Below, one piece after another: positions 9,082 through 18,866 of a stretch of DNA of 64,000 bases. Below the pieces are notes generated by a model. The model saw nothing but the letters and a program-made list of their open reading frames with translations, had not been told where the DNA came from and searched no databases. Position 1 is the stretch's first letter; each line of letters begins with the position of its first letter. The stretch is from Sphingobacteriales bacterium JAD_PAG50586_3. GTDB lineage: Bacteria; Bacteroidota; Bacteroidia; CAMBQF01. Position numbers and translations under genes: made by a program. The stretch lies in contig CP096135.1 of the NCBI GenBank assembly GCA_023213195.1, forward strand, positions 1,692,616-1,756,615. Reading direction: 5' to 3'.

Positions 9082-10476
9082 ATGAAAACCCCTTCCCTTT
9101 ATTCTTTTGTGCTGCTATTTTTAGCGGTAATGCTATTTTCGTGTAAACCGGACGAGACAGATATTGGCTCTGATTTAATACCCGGCGAAGACCAGCTTAA
9201 TATGTTTACATACGAAGCAGAGGTTGGTGCCCAAACGGTGCGCGAAGATTCTTTATCTGTTTTTGCAAATGATGTTAGCCTTTCTACCTTTTTATTGGGT
9301 AGCTATGTAGACCCTTTGTTTGGTAAAGTGCAGGCTAATTTTGCCGCTGAATTTACACCCAGTACCAGCAATTTTACGTTTGGCACCAACCATGTAATAG
9401 ACTCGGTTGTATTATCGTTAGAGTATTTTACCACCAATACGTATTATGGTGATATAACTAAATACAGGGGTGCTCAACGCTTTAAAGTGTATCAACTGAA
9501 TGAAGATATTGTTTCTGATTCGCTTACCACTTATTTTTCTAACCACAACGTGCAGTACAAGCCTACATTATTGGGTGAAAAAACTACGGTGCCTAATATA
9601 ACAGCCGGCTTTACCTGGAAAGAAGATACTCTTAGCGTACCAGAAAAACCACAGCTGCGCATTACGCTTGATAAAAACGACATAGCTAAAAATATTTTTC
9701 AAAACGCTAATCCTGCCGATTTAGCTAGTGGCACTGCTTTTTATAACTATTTTAAAGGGCTGTACGTAGTGGCTGATAATGGATACCAAAAAAGTGGAGA
9801 AGGCGCCATACTGCGCTTTAATGCTGATGATAACTTTTGCCGTATACGTGTATTTTACCATAACGATGCCAGCACTGATACCAACCCATTTGATTATTAC
9901 GATTTTCAGGTAAAAAAGACCACACGTAAGCTTAATATCTATCAGCACAACTATAAAAACACCCAGCTATTGCAAGATATGCTTTACGGTGGTACCAATG
10001 CTAACAGGGTATATGCACAGGCAATGGGCGGTGTAAAAACCAAACTTACCCTACCCAATTTTCAGCAATTGCCTGAATTTAGCGATACCACAGCTACCTA
10101 TGTAATAAACAAGGCCGAGCTTATTGTTCCGGTAGATAATGATGCATACAGCTATTTTTACCCGTTACCAAACGGGCTTATTTTATATGCGGCTAATACC
10201 GATACTACATATAACAATTTAATAAATCCGCCCAATAAACTTATACGCGATTATCTTGAAGTTTCGCAGTATTTTTACGGCGGACAATACAACAAAGATA
10301 AACAGGAGTACATAATACGCCTGTCGCTGCAAATGAGTGACATCATAAACAGAAAGATAAAAGATAAGGGTATGTACCTGGGCGTTGAGTTGCCAAGTAT
10401 TACCGCAAACAGGGTAGTAATATCCAATTCACCCGAGCGTAAAATAAGGCTCAGGATTATTTACACTAAAATTTAA
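9082..10476 (+). CDS. DUF4270 family lipoprotein
   Basis: A 464-residue surface or periplasmic lipoprotein. The signal peptide ends in a lipobox (LAVMLFSC, Cys at residue 21), followed by KPDETDIGSDLIP, the typical DUF4270 start. The body is beta-rich with conserved VDPLFGKVQANFAAEF and ends in a strand-rich domain (VVISNSPERKIRLRIIYTKI). The function is unknown. It sits between the GT5 protein and glmS with five bases to glmS, an order seen in other Bacteroidota, which suggests a link to envelope sugar metabolism. Confidence 0.88.
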   Translation: MKTPSLYSFVLLFLAVMLFSCKPDETDIGSDLIPGEDQLNMFTYEAEVGAQTVREDSLSVFANDVSLSTFLLGSYVDPLFGKVQANFAAEFTPSTSNFTFGTNHVIDSVVLSLEYFTTNTYYGDITKYRGAQRFKVYQLNEDIVSDSLTTYFSNHNVQYKPTLLGEKTTVPNITAGFTWKEDTLSVPEKPQLRITLDKNDIAKNIFQNANPADLASGTAFYNYFKGLYVVADNGYQKSGEGAILRFNADDNFCRIRVFYHNDASTDTNPFDYYDFQVKKTTRKLNIYQHNYKNTQLLQDMLYGGTNANRVYAQAMGGVKTKLTLPNFQQLPEFSDTTATYVINKAELIVPVDNDAYSYFYPLPNGLILYAANTDTTYNNLINPPNKLIRDYLEVSQYFYGGQYNKDKQEYIIRLSLQMSDIINRKIKDKGMYLGVELPSITANRVVISNSPERKIRLRIIYTKI

Positions 10477-10481
10477 CCATT

Positions 10482-12326
10482 ATGTGTGGCATAGTTGCTT
10501 ACATCGGACCCAAACAAGCCTCGCCAATATTAATTAAAGGCCTTCAGCGCTTAGAATACAGGGGCTACGATAGCTCTGGTATTTCTCTTATTACAGATGC
10601 CGGCGAGCTTAATTTATATAAGAAAAAAGGCAAGGTTGCCGAGTTGCAAGAGTATATTGGCGATAAAGACACAACAGGTACTATAGGCATTGGCCATACC
10701 CGTTGGGCTACCCACGGTGTGCCCAGCGATATTAATGCCCACCCCCATACTTCAGAGTCAAAATCTAAAGTAATAATACACAATGGTATTATTGAGAATT
10801 ACGGCCCTTTAAAAGAAGAGCTTATTAAGCGTGGCCATACCTTTGAAAGCGATACCGATACCGAAGTGTTAATACACCTTATAGAAGATGTGCAGGATAA
10901 AACCGGGGCATCGTTAGTAGAGTCGGTGCGTATTGCATTAACACAGGCTATTGGGGCTTATGCCATTGTTATTATGGCAAAAGAAAACCCTAACCAACTG
11001 GTAGCTGCTAAAAAAGGCAGCCCGCTTGTTGTAGGTATTGGTAAGGGAGAATTTTACCTTGCATCAGATGCTACGCCAATTGTAGAATACACAAAGAATG
11101 TGGTGTATTTGGAAGATGAGCAAATTGCTATACTTGACCGTAGCGAGGAACTGAAAATTATAACCGTAGGCAACGTAGCTATTACCCCCTATATCCACGA
11201 GTTGGAGTTAAATCTGGAGGCGATAGAAAAAGGCGGCTACGAACACTTTATGATTAAGGAGATACACGAGCAGCCTAAGTCTATTTTAGACAGCTTGCGC
11301 GGACGTATTAATCTTGAAGATGGTATTGTTACCATGGGTGGCCTGCAAGAGTATGATGCCCGCTTTAACAAAGCCAAGCGTATTATTATTGTTGCCTGTG
11401 GTACATCGTGGCACGCCGGTTTAGTTGCCGAATATTTAATTGAAGACTTGGCGCGTATACCTGTAGAGGTTGAGTATGCATCGGAGTTTCGTTACCGCAA
11501 CCCTATACTAAGCGAGAAAGATATTGTTATGGCTATTTCGCAATCTGGCGAAACGGCAGATACACTTGCAGCTATTGAATTAGCTAAGAGCAAAGGCGCC
11601 TTAATTTATGGTGTATGTAACGTAGTAGGTTCAAGCATTGCGCGTGCTACACATGCAGGTTCTTATACCCACGCCGGGCCAGAAATTGGTGTAGCATCTA
11701 CCAAAGCATTTACCGCGCAGGTAACGGTGCTTACCCTTATTGCTTTATCGCTTGCGCACAAACGCGGCACCATGGGCGAAACAGAGTACCGTACTCTTAT
11801 TGCCGACTTACTTTCTATCCCTGAAAAGGTAGAGAAAGCCCTTAAAACAGACGAGCAAATCCGATACCTGGCTGAGGAGTTTAAAAACTCGCCTAACTTC
11901 TTGTATTTAGGCCGTGGTTACAACTTCCCGGTGGCGTTAGAGGGTGCTTTAAAATTAAAAGAGATATCGTATATACATGCCGAAGGTTACCCTGCTGCTG
12001 AAATGAAGCACGGCCCTATTGCTCTTATTGACGAGCAAATGCCTGTTGTGGTAATAGCCACCAAAAAAGGCAACTACGAGAAAATCATTAGCAATATACA
12101 AGAGGTTAAAGCCCGTAAAGGGATTATTATAGCTGTTGTTACCGAGGGTGATACTGAAGTACGCAAAATGGCCGACCACGTTATTGAAGTACCGGAAACC
12201 GAAGAGGCAACATCGCCATTGGTAACGGTAGTACCATTGCAGTTACTGTCGTACCACATTGCGGTACTGCGCGGCTGTAATGTAGACCAGCCACGTAACC
12301 TGGCAAAATCGGTAACGGTAGAATAA
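10482..12326 (+). CDS. glmS: Glutamine--fructose-6-phosphate aminotransferase (isomerizing)
   Basis: First committed step of UDP-GlcNAc synthesis for peptidoglycan and LPS: fructose-6-P plus glutamine gives glucosamine-6-P. The 614 residues hold the N-terminal glutaminase domain (catalytic Cys2 in MCGIVAYIG, HTRWATHG, SDTDTEVLIHLIED) and two SIS domains (SQSGETADTLAA, ASTKAFTAQV), ending with the diagnostic DQPRNLAKSVTVE. It lies five bases after the DUF4270 gene, so it is probably translated from the same transcript, and is followed by a palindrome and a terminator. Confidence 0.98.
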   Translation: MCGIVAYIGPKQASPILIKGLQRLEYRGYDSSGISLITDAGELNLYKKKGKVAELQEYIGDKDTTGTIGIGHTRWATHGVPSDINAHPHTSESKSKVIIHNGIIENYGPLKEELIKRGHTFESDTDTEVLIHLIEDVQDKTGASLVESVRIALTQAIGAYAIVIMAKENPNQLVAAKKGSPLVVGIGKGEFYLASDATPIVEYTKNVVYLEDEQIAILDRSEELKIITVGNVAITPYIHELELNLEAIEKGGYEHFMIKEIHEQPKSILDSLRGRINLEDGIVTMGGLQEYDARFNKAKRIIIVACGTSWHAGLVAEYLIEDLARIPVEVEYASEFRYRNPILSEKDIVMAISQSGETADTLAAIELAKSKGALIYGVCNVVGSSIARATHAGSYTHAGPEIGVASTKAFTAQVTVLTLIALSLAHKRGTMGETEYRTLIADLLSIPEKVEKALKTDEQIRYLAEEFKNSPNFLYLGRGYNFPVALEGALKLKEISYIHAEGYPAAEMKHGPIALIDEQMPVVVIATKKGNYEKIISNIQEVKARKGIIIAVVTEGDTEVRKMADHVIEVPETEEATSPLVTVVPLQLLSYHIAVLRGCNVDQPRNLAKSVTVE

Positions 12327-12338
12327 ATTTGATTGTCA

Positions 12339-12357
12339 TTCCCGCGCAGGCGGGAAT
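12339..12357. repeat. Short palindrome TTCCCGC-GCGGGAA
   Basis: TTCCCGC and GCGGGAA form a seven-pair stem in a GTCATTCCCGC...GCGGGAATCT context, just after glmS. Similar short palindromes are dispersed in many bacterial genomes. It has no T-run and is separate from the terminator that follows. Confidence 0.6.
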
Positions 12358-12363
12358 CTCACC

Positions 12364-12392
12364 AAAAGGCGATAGGTAACTATCGCCTTTTT
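12364..12392 (+). terminator. Terminator after glmS
   Basis: AAAGGCGATAG and CTATCGCCTTT form an eleven-pair stem with a four-base loop and a T-rich tail. Confidence 0.9.
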
Positions 12393-12444
12393 ATTTAATT
12401 ACTAATAAATAGTACTTTTTAGTTCTTGTAAAAAACCTGTTACA

Positions 12445-12777
12445 ATGGAAAATAGCCAGCCTACTACCGAAACACAATCACATTATTACCTGTTAGCTGA
12501 AAAGCTTTTGAAGGAGCATGGTAAAGATACCGATGAGGTACGCTCTATGTTGGTAGATAAAGGCGTAAGCTATGAAGAAGCCAGCAAGATAGTAGATTCG
12601 TTTGCCTACCAATCTGCAGAAAAGAAAAGCGGTAACAGGGATATGCTATTCGGTGCTTTGTGGTGTATAGGCGGAACTATCCTTACTGTATCAGATACAG
12701 GCTATATATTTTGGGGCGCTATAGTATTTGGCGGCATCCAATTCTTTAAAGGTGTAGCCGCCAATATGAATGATTAG
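12445..12777 (+). CDS. Small membrane protein of unknown function
   Basis: A 110-residue protein. Residues 1-60 are soluble and helical (YLLAEKLLKEHGKDTDEVRS, YEEASKIVDSFAYQ); residues ~66-104 form two short hydrophobic segments (MLFGALWCIGGTILTV and IFWGAIVFGGIQFF), so it is probably anchored in the inner membrane with the helical part in the cytoplasm. I do not recognise a named family. Its stop overlaps the stop of the convergent M1 peptidase gene by three or four bases, with no terminator between them. Confidence 0.75.
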   Translation: MENSQPTTETQSHYYLLAEKLLKEHGKDTDEVRSMLVDKGVSYEEASKIVDSFAYQSAEKKSGNRDMLFGALWCIGGTILTVSDTGYIFWGAIVFGGIQFFKGVAANMND

Positions 12778-14738
12778 TCTTTTACAATCAACCTCTTTGC
12801 AGAACCTGCTATATCGTTAAACGATACCTCAATTATATAGGCACCTGCACTAAGGGTGCTTATATCAATAGTAGTGCTTTCACCTGTTCCGGCATAGCTT
12901 TCAATTGCACGCCCTGTCATATCAAACAGGCGTATGGTATTAATTGCTTTTGCAGCATTAACAGTTAATTGATTGGTTGCAGGTACAGGATACACATTCA
13001 GTTTAGTATCAACCTCATTAGCTTGCAAGCCTACTAAGTTTGGATTAGGGGTTACACCGCCCACAGCATTTAAAATCCACTGGTTAGGGTCTATATCTAT
13101 GCTCTGCAAAGGCTTGTTCCAGTTAAAGGTAAATTGCTGGTTATTTTGGTCAACATAAACGCGCACAATGGTATCGCCCTGTGCCGAGTTCAATTTTAAC
13201 TCCAACGGTGTTTTAAAAAATGGTGTAACATTGGGTACTGATGTTGTTTCGCTAACCACAACAATAGTTTGGTTGTTGCTTTGGTTGTATTGCAGGCTTA
13301 TGGTAGGGTAGCCTTCGCCATAATACCATTGGTTAAAAAAGTCGGTAAGGTCTAGCCCTGTTACATTCTCAAACACACTCTTTACGTCGTTACCAATGGC
13401 GTTACTGTCAGCGTATGTATGCTGGTACTGCCTAAGGGCGGCAAAAAACAGCGAGTCGTTATTAACCTCAAACCGCAGCGAGTGGATTATAGCACCGCCT
13501 TTTAAATAGGTTAAACGTGTGCTGAATATCCTGTTCTCGTTAGTAGTATCGGTACAAAAAACGCTACCGCCGGGGTTAAACATGGCATAGGCATGCGCAT
13601 AATTCATCCAGTTGCGTGCATCAGATGGTACACGGAAATGTTCTAAAGACAAGTATTCGGTATAGGATGCAAACCCTTCGTTTACCCAAATATCGCCCCA
13701 GGTGCCACAGGTAACATTGTCGCCAAACCACTGGTGGCCCAGTTCGTGTGCTACAAGGGTAAAATCAAAGCCATAAAGGGTAGTCATGGTTTGGTGTTCC
13801 ATGCCGCCACCTATAGGTGTTTGGCAATGCCCATACTTCTCATCATAAAATGGGTATAAACCATAAATGTCAGAAAGGTATTCCACCAGTTGGTTTGTAC
13901 TATCCATACCCTCTTGGTAATCGTTAAACACCGCAGGGGTATTGTATATGTAATTTTGAATAAGGATAGAGTCGCCCTGCAAAGCCGCAGGGTGGGCATA
14001 AGTATTATACTCCTGATAGTTAGCTACCGCAACCGATATAAGGTAGTAAGCAATAGGGTGTCGCGATTTCCACTCGTAGCGTTTTTTATTACCGGGTAGC
14101 GATGTAACATTAGTTAACACACCATTAGAACCCGCTTTAAGGTTACTGTTTACGGTAATCCAAACATCGGATGAGTCAATCTTATCGGTAAGCAGTTGTT
14201 TACAAGGCCACCATTCGTATGCGTGGTACGATTCGCTCAATGTCCACGTAGCATTAAAATTATAATCGTTGTCGGTTTCCGTAGTAATGCCTGAGAAGAA
14301 ACCGTTGTTTACATCGCCCTGCCCATGGTAAAATATTTCAGCAGTAAATAAACTGCCTACACTTAATGCAGAACTTAAGCTTACGGTGCGTACGCTTCCG
14401 TTACTAGTTACAGGCCTAATGCTACCGTTTATCTTAACCGAATCAAGGCTAAGGTCGCTAAGTAGTTCAAATACAAAAATGGTAAAGGGCGTAGCGGTAA
14501 CCTGCGCTAGGGTGGTTACTTTGCCATCAGTTATGTAGGTAGATGTGTTGTCAAGGCCCAGTTCAATCTTATGGTATTTTACATCATACTTCAACTCCTC
14601 AACTGATGCTATATCTGTAGATTTTTCAGGGTTAGCGTTACTCAACGATTTTACGTTGGCACACTTTTCAAAACCGTAAACTTGGGCGTTTAACCATAAA
14701 GGTAAAACAGCTACTAAAAGGACTATTAATCGTAACAT
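12774..14738 (-). CDS. Secreted M1-family metallopeptidase with type IX sorting tail
   Basis: Zinc aminopeptidase of the gluzincin M1 family. After a signal peptide (MLRLIVLLVAVLPLWLNAQ) comes the N-terminal beta domain, the substrate motif GGGMEHQTM (GxMEN variant) and the zinc site HELGHQWFGD with the third ligand Glu in WVNEGFASY. The last ~75 residues (LNVYPVPATNQLTVNAA, then LFDMTGRAIESY and LIVKD) are a type IX secretion sorting domain, so the enzyme is exported to the surface or medium. At 654 residues it is complete. It probably supports peptide scavenging. Confidence 0.93.
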   Translation of the reverse strand: MLRLIVLLVAVLPLWLNAQVYGFEKCANVKSLSNANPEKSTDIASVEELKYDVKYHKIELGLDNTSTYITDGKVTTLAQVTATPFTIFVFELLSDLSLDSVKINGSIRPVTSNGSVRTVSLSSALSVGSLFTAEIFYHGQGDVNNGFFSGITTETDNDYNFNATWTLSESYHAYEWWPCKQLLTDKIDSSDVWITVNSNLKAGSNGVLTNVTSLPGNKKRYEWKSRHPIAYYLISVAVANYQEYNTYAHPAALQGDSILIQNYIYNTPAVFNDYQEGMDSTNQLVEYLSDIYGLYPFYDEKYGHCQTPIGGGMEHQTMTTLYGFDFTLVAHELGHQWFGDNVTCGTWGDIWVNEGFASYTEYLSLEHFRVPSDARNWMNYAHAYAMFNPGGSVFCTDTTNENRIFSTRLTYLKGGAIIHSLRFEVNNDSLFFAALRQYQHTYADSNAIGNDVKSVFENVTGLDLTDFFNQWYYGEGYPTISLQYNQSNNQTIVVVSETTSVPNVTPFFKTPLELKLNSAQGDTIVRVYVDQNNQQFTFNWNKPLQSIDIDPNQWILNAVGGVTPNPNLVGLQANEVDTKLNVYPVPATNQLTVNAAKAINTIRLFDMTGRAIESYAGTGESTTIDISTLSAGAYIIEVSFNDIAGSAKRLIVKD

Positions 14739-14786
14739 TAAAACTATATTTTTATCAAATATAGCGATTTAATTCTCCATTGAAAA

Positions 14787-16323
14787 TTAGCCGGCCCATC
14801 CTTCGCGGTCGAGGCTGCGATATTGAATAGCCTCGGCTAAATGGTCGGGTTGAATGTTTTCTGTGCCTTCAAGGTCGGCAATGGTGCGCGATACTTTTAA
14901 GATACGGTCGTATGCACGGGCCGATAGTCCTAAACGTTCCATAGCAGCATTTAACAGTTGCTTGCCTGTTTCATCTATCTGGCAATGGGTGCGGAGTTGC
15001 TTGGCACTCATTTGGGCATTGCAATAAGTGCCTTCTTCTTGTTCAAAGCGTGTTTTTTGTACTTCGCGGGCTGTCATTACCCGTTTGCGTATGTCTACGC
15101 TGGTTTCTGATACCCGGGTAGAGCTAAGCTCTTTAAACGGAACAGGTGTTACTTCTATATGCAGGTCTATACGGTCTAATAAAGGGCCGCTAATGCGGCT
15201 TAAGTATTTGGCTACAATACCGGGGCTGCATGTGCAGTCTTTCTCGGGGTGGTTATAATACCCGCAAGGGCAGGGATTCATTGATGCAACAAGCTGAAAA
15301 CTGGCTTGGTATTCTACTGAGAATTTGGCCCGCGATATGCTGACCACACGGTCTTCCAGCGGCTGGCGCAACACTTCTAATGCTGTACGCTTATACTCGG
15401 GTAATTCATCTAAAAACAAAACCCCGTTATGCGCTAACGATATTTCGCCCGGCTGCGGCACAGCGCCACCGCCCACAAGGGCAACATCGCTAACTGTATG
15501 GTGTGGAGAGCGGAACGGCCTTTGCGCCACCAACGATGCCTTGTTACCCATTTTACCGGCAACGGAATATATTTTGGTGGTTTCCAATGCTTCGTGCAGG
15601 CTCATGGGGGCAATATAGTTGGCAAGCGTTTGGCCAACATGGTTTTACCCGCACCCGGCGGGCCAATCATAATTACATTATGCCCACCCGCCGCGGCAAT
15701 TTCCATTGCCCTTTTTATATTCTCCTGGCCCTTAACATCGGCAAAGTCAAACTCATATTTGCCTTCGGCTTTAAAAAACTCATCGCGGGTATTTACTACT
15801 GTTGGCGCAATGGTTATATCGCCATTAAGGTATTCAACAACATCTTTTAAATTTTCAACCCCAATAACCTCAATCTCTCCAACTATAGCGGCCTCCCGTG
15901 CATTGGCTACCGGCACTATAAGGCCTTTAAAACCCTCTTTCCGGGCCTGTATTGCAATGGGCAATATGCCTTTAATGGGCTGCAAGGTGCCGTCTAACGA
16001 CAGTTCGCCCATCATAATATACTTCTCTAAATCATCGGCCTTAATTTGGCCTGTTGCAGATAGTATGCCTATGGCAATGGTTAAATCGTATGCAGAGCCC
16101 TCTTTCCTAATATCGGCAGGGGCCATGTTTACTACTATATTTTTTCCGGGAATACGGTATCCGCTTTGCGTAACCGCTGTGTTTATGCGCTGTTGACTTT
16201 CTTTAACAGCATTATCGGGCAGGCCTACTAAAAAAATCGTGCCCCGTTTGTTGCACTTACTTCAACAGTTATTGTAGTAGCACTTATGCCATAAACGGCA
16301 CTTCCGTAGGTTTTTACCAGCAT
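14787..16323 (-). CDS. YifB family Mg chelatase-like AAA+ ATPase / ComM homologue (two frameshifts)
   Basis: AAA+ protein related to ComM, a branch-migration helicase in natural transformation. Starting at the ATG at 16323 ([20 protein letters not shown]), it has the Lon-like N-terminal domain ([16 protein letters not shown]), Walker [36 protein letters not shown], a cysteine set ([15 protein letters not shown]) and a C-terminal domain ([20 protein letters not shown]). Frames break at the A7 run 16230-16236 and the G5 run 15606-15610; one base restored in each gives about 512 residues, normal for YifB. Read error is likely. It is divergent from the M24 peptidase gene. Confidence 0.9.
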
Positions 16324-16367
16324 CGTATGTGTCTTATCTCTGTAATTATATAATGTATCTGTAACTA

Positions 16368-16375
16368 CAAATGTA
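16368..16375 (-). promoter_or_regulatory. -7 box of yifB
   Basis: TACATTTG read on the minus strand, 44 bases before the ATG at 16323, in the divergent gap with the M24 peptidase gene. Confidence 0.5.
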
Positions 16376-16458
16376 TTTAAATGGATAATACTATTGTAAT
16401 AGTGCCCCTTTTTCTTTGCCTCTTGTAAATTGTAGTAAAATATAGTTGCGCTATTTGC

Positions 16459-16466
16459 TACCTTCG
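16459..16466 (+). promoter_or_regulatory. -7 box (TACCTTCG variant) of the M24 peptidase gene
   Basis: TACCTTCG ends four bases before the ATG at 16471, the same leaderless spacing as mrp and rlmN. The TTCG ending also appears before polA (43475-43482) and the RND gene (61603-61610). Confidence 0.55.
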
Positions 16467-16470
16467 TTTT

Positions 16471-17154
16471 ATGGCAGGCATGGGCACATTAGAGCAGCTT
16501 TTAGAAGCTGAAACAAAGGCATGGCAACTATTTGAGGTTGCTGAAGAACGCAACTATTTTACAGCGGGGCAAACAGAGAAAGACCTTAGCAACCGCCTGT
16601 ACGATTTGGCTTTTGAACTATTCGCGATAAAGAAATACTGGCACAAACGCATAGTGCGCTCGGGTAGAAATACATTGTTGCCCTATTCAGAAAATCCGCC
16701 CGATTTAGCCCTGCAACCTGATGATATTCTTTTTGTTGATTTTGGCCCTGTGTTTGAAAAATGGGAAGCCGATATTGGCAAAACCTATGTTATTGGTGAT
16801 GATGCCCGCAAGCTGAAATTAAGCAGGGATGTAGAAAGCGTTTGGGATGAGGTGCGCGATTATTACATAGTTAACAAAGAGACCATTACAGGTGCTGAGC
16901 TATACGCATTTGCTAAGAAGATAGCGCAAGAATATGGCTGGGCTTTTGGCAATACCATGGCGGGGCATTTGGTTGGGCGCTTTCCGCACGAGGTAATACC
17001 CGGCGATAAAATAATTAACTACATACACCCCGATAACAGGGAGCGCATGTCGCTTATGTACCCCAATGGTACCGAGCGTTTTTGGATATTGGAAATACAC
17101 ATGGTTGATGCGGCTAACCAAATGGGCGGCTTTTACGAAAAGGTGCTACGCTAA
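16471..17154 (+). CDS. M24 family metallopeptidase (creatinase/aminopeptidase P fold)
   Basis: A 227-residue pita-bread fold protein. The likely metal ligands are present in order: Asp in FVDFGPVFEKWEADIGKT (both Asp), His in AGHLVGRFPHE, Glu in ILEIHMVD and Glu in GGFYEKVL. It has no N-terminal creatinase domain, so it is a minimal M24 enzyme; Xaa-Pro aminopeptidase activity is a guess. No signal peptide is seen, so it is cytosolic. The next gene is 35 bases downstream on the same strand. Confidence 0.85.
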   Translation: MAGMGTLEQLLEAETKAWQLFEVAEERNYFTAGQTEKDLSNRLYDLAFELFAIKKYWHKRIVRSGRNTLLPYSENPPDLALQPDDILFVDFGPVFEKWEADIGKTYVIGDDARKLKLSRDVESVWDEVRDYYIVNKETITGAELYAFAKKIAQEYGWAFGNTMAGHLVGRFPHEVIPGDKIINYIHPDNRERMSLMYPNGTERFWILEIHMVDAANQMGGFYEKVLR

Positions 17155-17189
17155 ACAAACAGGCAGGATTTTTGTATAGTAATAGGACA

Positions 17190-17675
17190 ATGAAAAAAGC
17201 GCTTACCATACTCCTGTTATCATTTTCAGCCTTTGCATTTGCTCAACAACCTGCTACAGTTAAGGTTATAACTACAGGTCAGTTATTGGCAGAGGTTGAC
17301 AGGCCTGAAGATAACACCCTGTATGTAGTTAATTTTTGGGCTACATGGTGTGTGCCTTGCGTAAAAGAGATTCCTTATTTTGAAGAGGTAACTAAAAAGT
17401 ACGGTGGCAAAGAGGTAAAGGTATTATTAGTTAGTCTTGATTTTATAAGCGATACCGCAAAGGTTAAAAAGTTTGCGGCAGCTAAAAAATTGCAAAGCGA
17501 AGTGTATCAACTTAACGCCGGAAACCCCAACGAATGGATAGATAATTTTGAAACTACCTGGGATGGTGGTATACCAGCTACTATCTTTTATAAAGCCGGT
17601 AAAAAGGTATATTTCCGCTAGGGCGATTTTGAACAAACTGAATTAAATTCATTAATAGAAACACATAAAAAATAA
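17190..17675 (+). CDS. TlpA-like thioredoxin, exported (in-frame TAG near the C-terminus)
   Basis: Periplasmic thiol-disulfide protein: a signal peptide (MKKALTILLLSFSAFAFAQ) and the active site WATWCVPC, with the cis-Pro loop GGIPATIF. ATG 17190 is chosen over an upstream in-frame TTG. A TAG at 17619-17621 interrupts the frame after KAGKKVYFR; the same frame continues GDFEQTELNSLIETHKK to a TAA at 17673, a natural end for this fold. The stop lies in CTAGG (17618-17622), which would be CCAGG with Gln. This is one of four such stops in the window, so it is most likely a base-call error. It is followed three bases later by another thioredoxin-fold gene. Confidence 0.87.
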
Positions 17676-17678
17676 AGC

Positions 17679-18281
17679 ATGAAAAAGTTAAGCTTACTGT
17701 TAGTTATTGTATTCGCTGCCTTAGGCGCATCGGCACAAGGCTATAAGCCCGGCGATAAAGCCATGAACATTAAATTGAAAAACCAAAGGGGTGGTACAAC
17801 TTCTTTCGATGATTTTAAAAACGCCAAAGGTTTTATTGTTGTGTTTACCTGCAACCATTGCCCTTTTGCCGTTAAATATGAAGACCGTATAAACGACCTT
17901 GCCAAGAAATACGATAAAGAGAGCTACCCTGTAATTGCTGTTAACCCTAACGATTCTGTTGCTTACCCTGATGATTCGTACTCTAAAATGCAGGTGCGTG
18001 CAAAAGACAAAGGCTTTGTTTTTCCTTATTTGTTAGACGATACACAGGTTGTTGCTAAAACCTACGGAGCTACCAAAACACCACACGTATATTTATTGCA
18101 AAAAGAAGGCAGCGACTATGTTGTTAAATATGTAGGGGCTATTGACGATAATACTGATAATCCATCTGCCGTTAAAGTTAAATACGTAGAGCAAGCCATT
18201 GACGAGCTTAATGCCGGTAAACCTGTAAGCGTGCCTACTACCAAAGCCATTGGCTGCGGCATTAAATGGAAAAAAGCGTAA
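17679..18281 (+). CDS. Thioredoxin-family / redoxin domain protein, exported
   Basis: A 200-residue AhpC/TSA-type redoxin with a signal peptide (MKKLSLLLVIVFAALGASAQ) and the active-site motif FTCNHCPFAVKYEDRI. The typical TKTPHVYLL cis-Pro strand and GAIDDNTDNP segment match the Bacteroidota peroxiredoxin-like thioredoxins. It lies three bases after the TlpA-like gene, so the two form a redox pair in one operon for periplasmic thiol chemistry. A terminator follows. Confidence 0.9.
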   Translation: MKKLSLLLVIVFAALGASAQGYKPGDKAMNIKLKNQRGGTTSFDDFKNAKGFIVVFTCNHCPFAVKYEDRINDLAKKYDKESYPVIAVNPNDSVAYPDDSYSKMQVRAKDKGFVFPYLLDDTQVVAKTYGATKTPHVYLLQKEGSDYVVKYVGAIDDNTDNPSAVKVKYVEQAIDELNAGKPVSVPTTKAIGCGIKWKKA

Positions 18282-18304
18282 CGCTTTTATTTGACATCAT
18301 ATTT

Positions 18305-18335
18305 AAATCCCCAAGCACTTTGTTTGGGGATTTTT
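18305..18335. terminator. Terminator between convergent genes
   Basis: AAATCCCCA and TGGGGATTT form a nine-pair stem followed by a T-rich tail, just after the redoxin gene and before the convergent small gene. Confidence 0.85.
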
Positions 18336-18337
18336 AT

Positions 18338-18547
18338 TTATACTAACTCTTCGCATTCAAAGCCCTGCTTATGCAGCTCGGTAGCAACAATGCGGGTTAT
18401 GTTAAGCGGACTTTCTACCCGCAGTATTTTGTCTTTGTCTTCCAAATCAAAATTCCAAGTCGATTTTACAAGCCGATTGTCAAACAAAGGCTTTAGCTTT
18501 TTAACCTGTGCTTTGGTGGTTACCGTGGTTTTAAATACATAAATCAT
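18338..18547 (-). CDS. Small HMA-like (ferredoxin-fold) protein
   Basis: A 69-residue protein, MIYVFKTTVTTKAQVKKLKP at the start. The beta-alpha-beta-beta-alpha-beta pattern and length recall heavy-metal-associated domains, but the metal-binding CxxC is absent, so it is unlikely to carry copper. It is the last gene of a three-gene set that lies under a TetR-type operator at 19362. The function is unknown. Confidence 0.7.
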   Translation of the reverse strand: MIYVFKTTVTTKAQVKKLKPLFDNRLVKSTWNFDLEDKDKILRVESPLNITRIVATELHKQGFECEELV

Positions 18548-18549
18548 AG

Positions 18550-18864
18550 CTATGCATTTTCTTTTATTTTACTCAGAATTGAATAGTCAATGTAGAAAGT
18601 ACCTAAAGGAATTAAACACGCCAGCAATACTTTCCATGTGGTCTGCTTAAAGTTCCACTTTTGTTCTACACCAACACTTAGCGTGTTAAACACAAACAGC
18701 AGGAATAGCGCCCCGTGTATTGGTCCCATAAGCTTAGTGCCTGCGGGGTTATTAAAATAGTATTTCATAGGTACGGCTATCATTATTAATATCAATAACG
18801 ATATGCCTTCTAAAAAGCCGATAATGCGCAACCGGCCTACATTGGTTTTTACTAATGCTATCAT
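18550..18864 (-). CDS. DUF3817 family membrane protein
   Basis: A 104-residue inner-membrane protein with three hydrophobic segments. The motifs GRLRIIGFLEGISLLILI, MKYYFNNPAGTKLMGPIHGA and PLGTFYIDYSIL are typical of DUF3817 (YdzA-like). The function is unknown. It lies two bases from each neighbour, so the three genes are one operon under the TetR operator. Confidence 0.88.
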   Translation of the reverse strand: MIALVKTNVGRLRIIGFLEGISLLILIMIAVPMKYYFNNPAGTKLMGPIHGALFLLFVFNTLSVGVEQKWNFKQTTWKVLLACLIPLGTFYIDYSILSKIKENA

Positions 18865-18866
18865 AT

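Noticed and set aside
12339-12392. Riboswitch or glmS ribozyme near glmS.
   Set aside because: The ribozyme lies in the 5' leader of glmS in Firmicutes; here glmS has a five-base gap to the upstream gene, and the downstream structures are a simple palindrome and a terminator.
15498-16196. 232-codon open frame opposite yifB.
   Set aside because: It is a shadow of yifB, which is a recognised family on the other strand even across its frameshifts.
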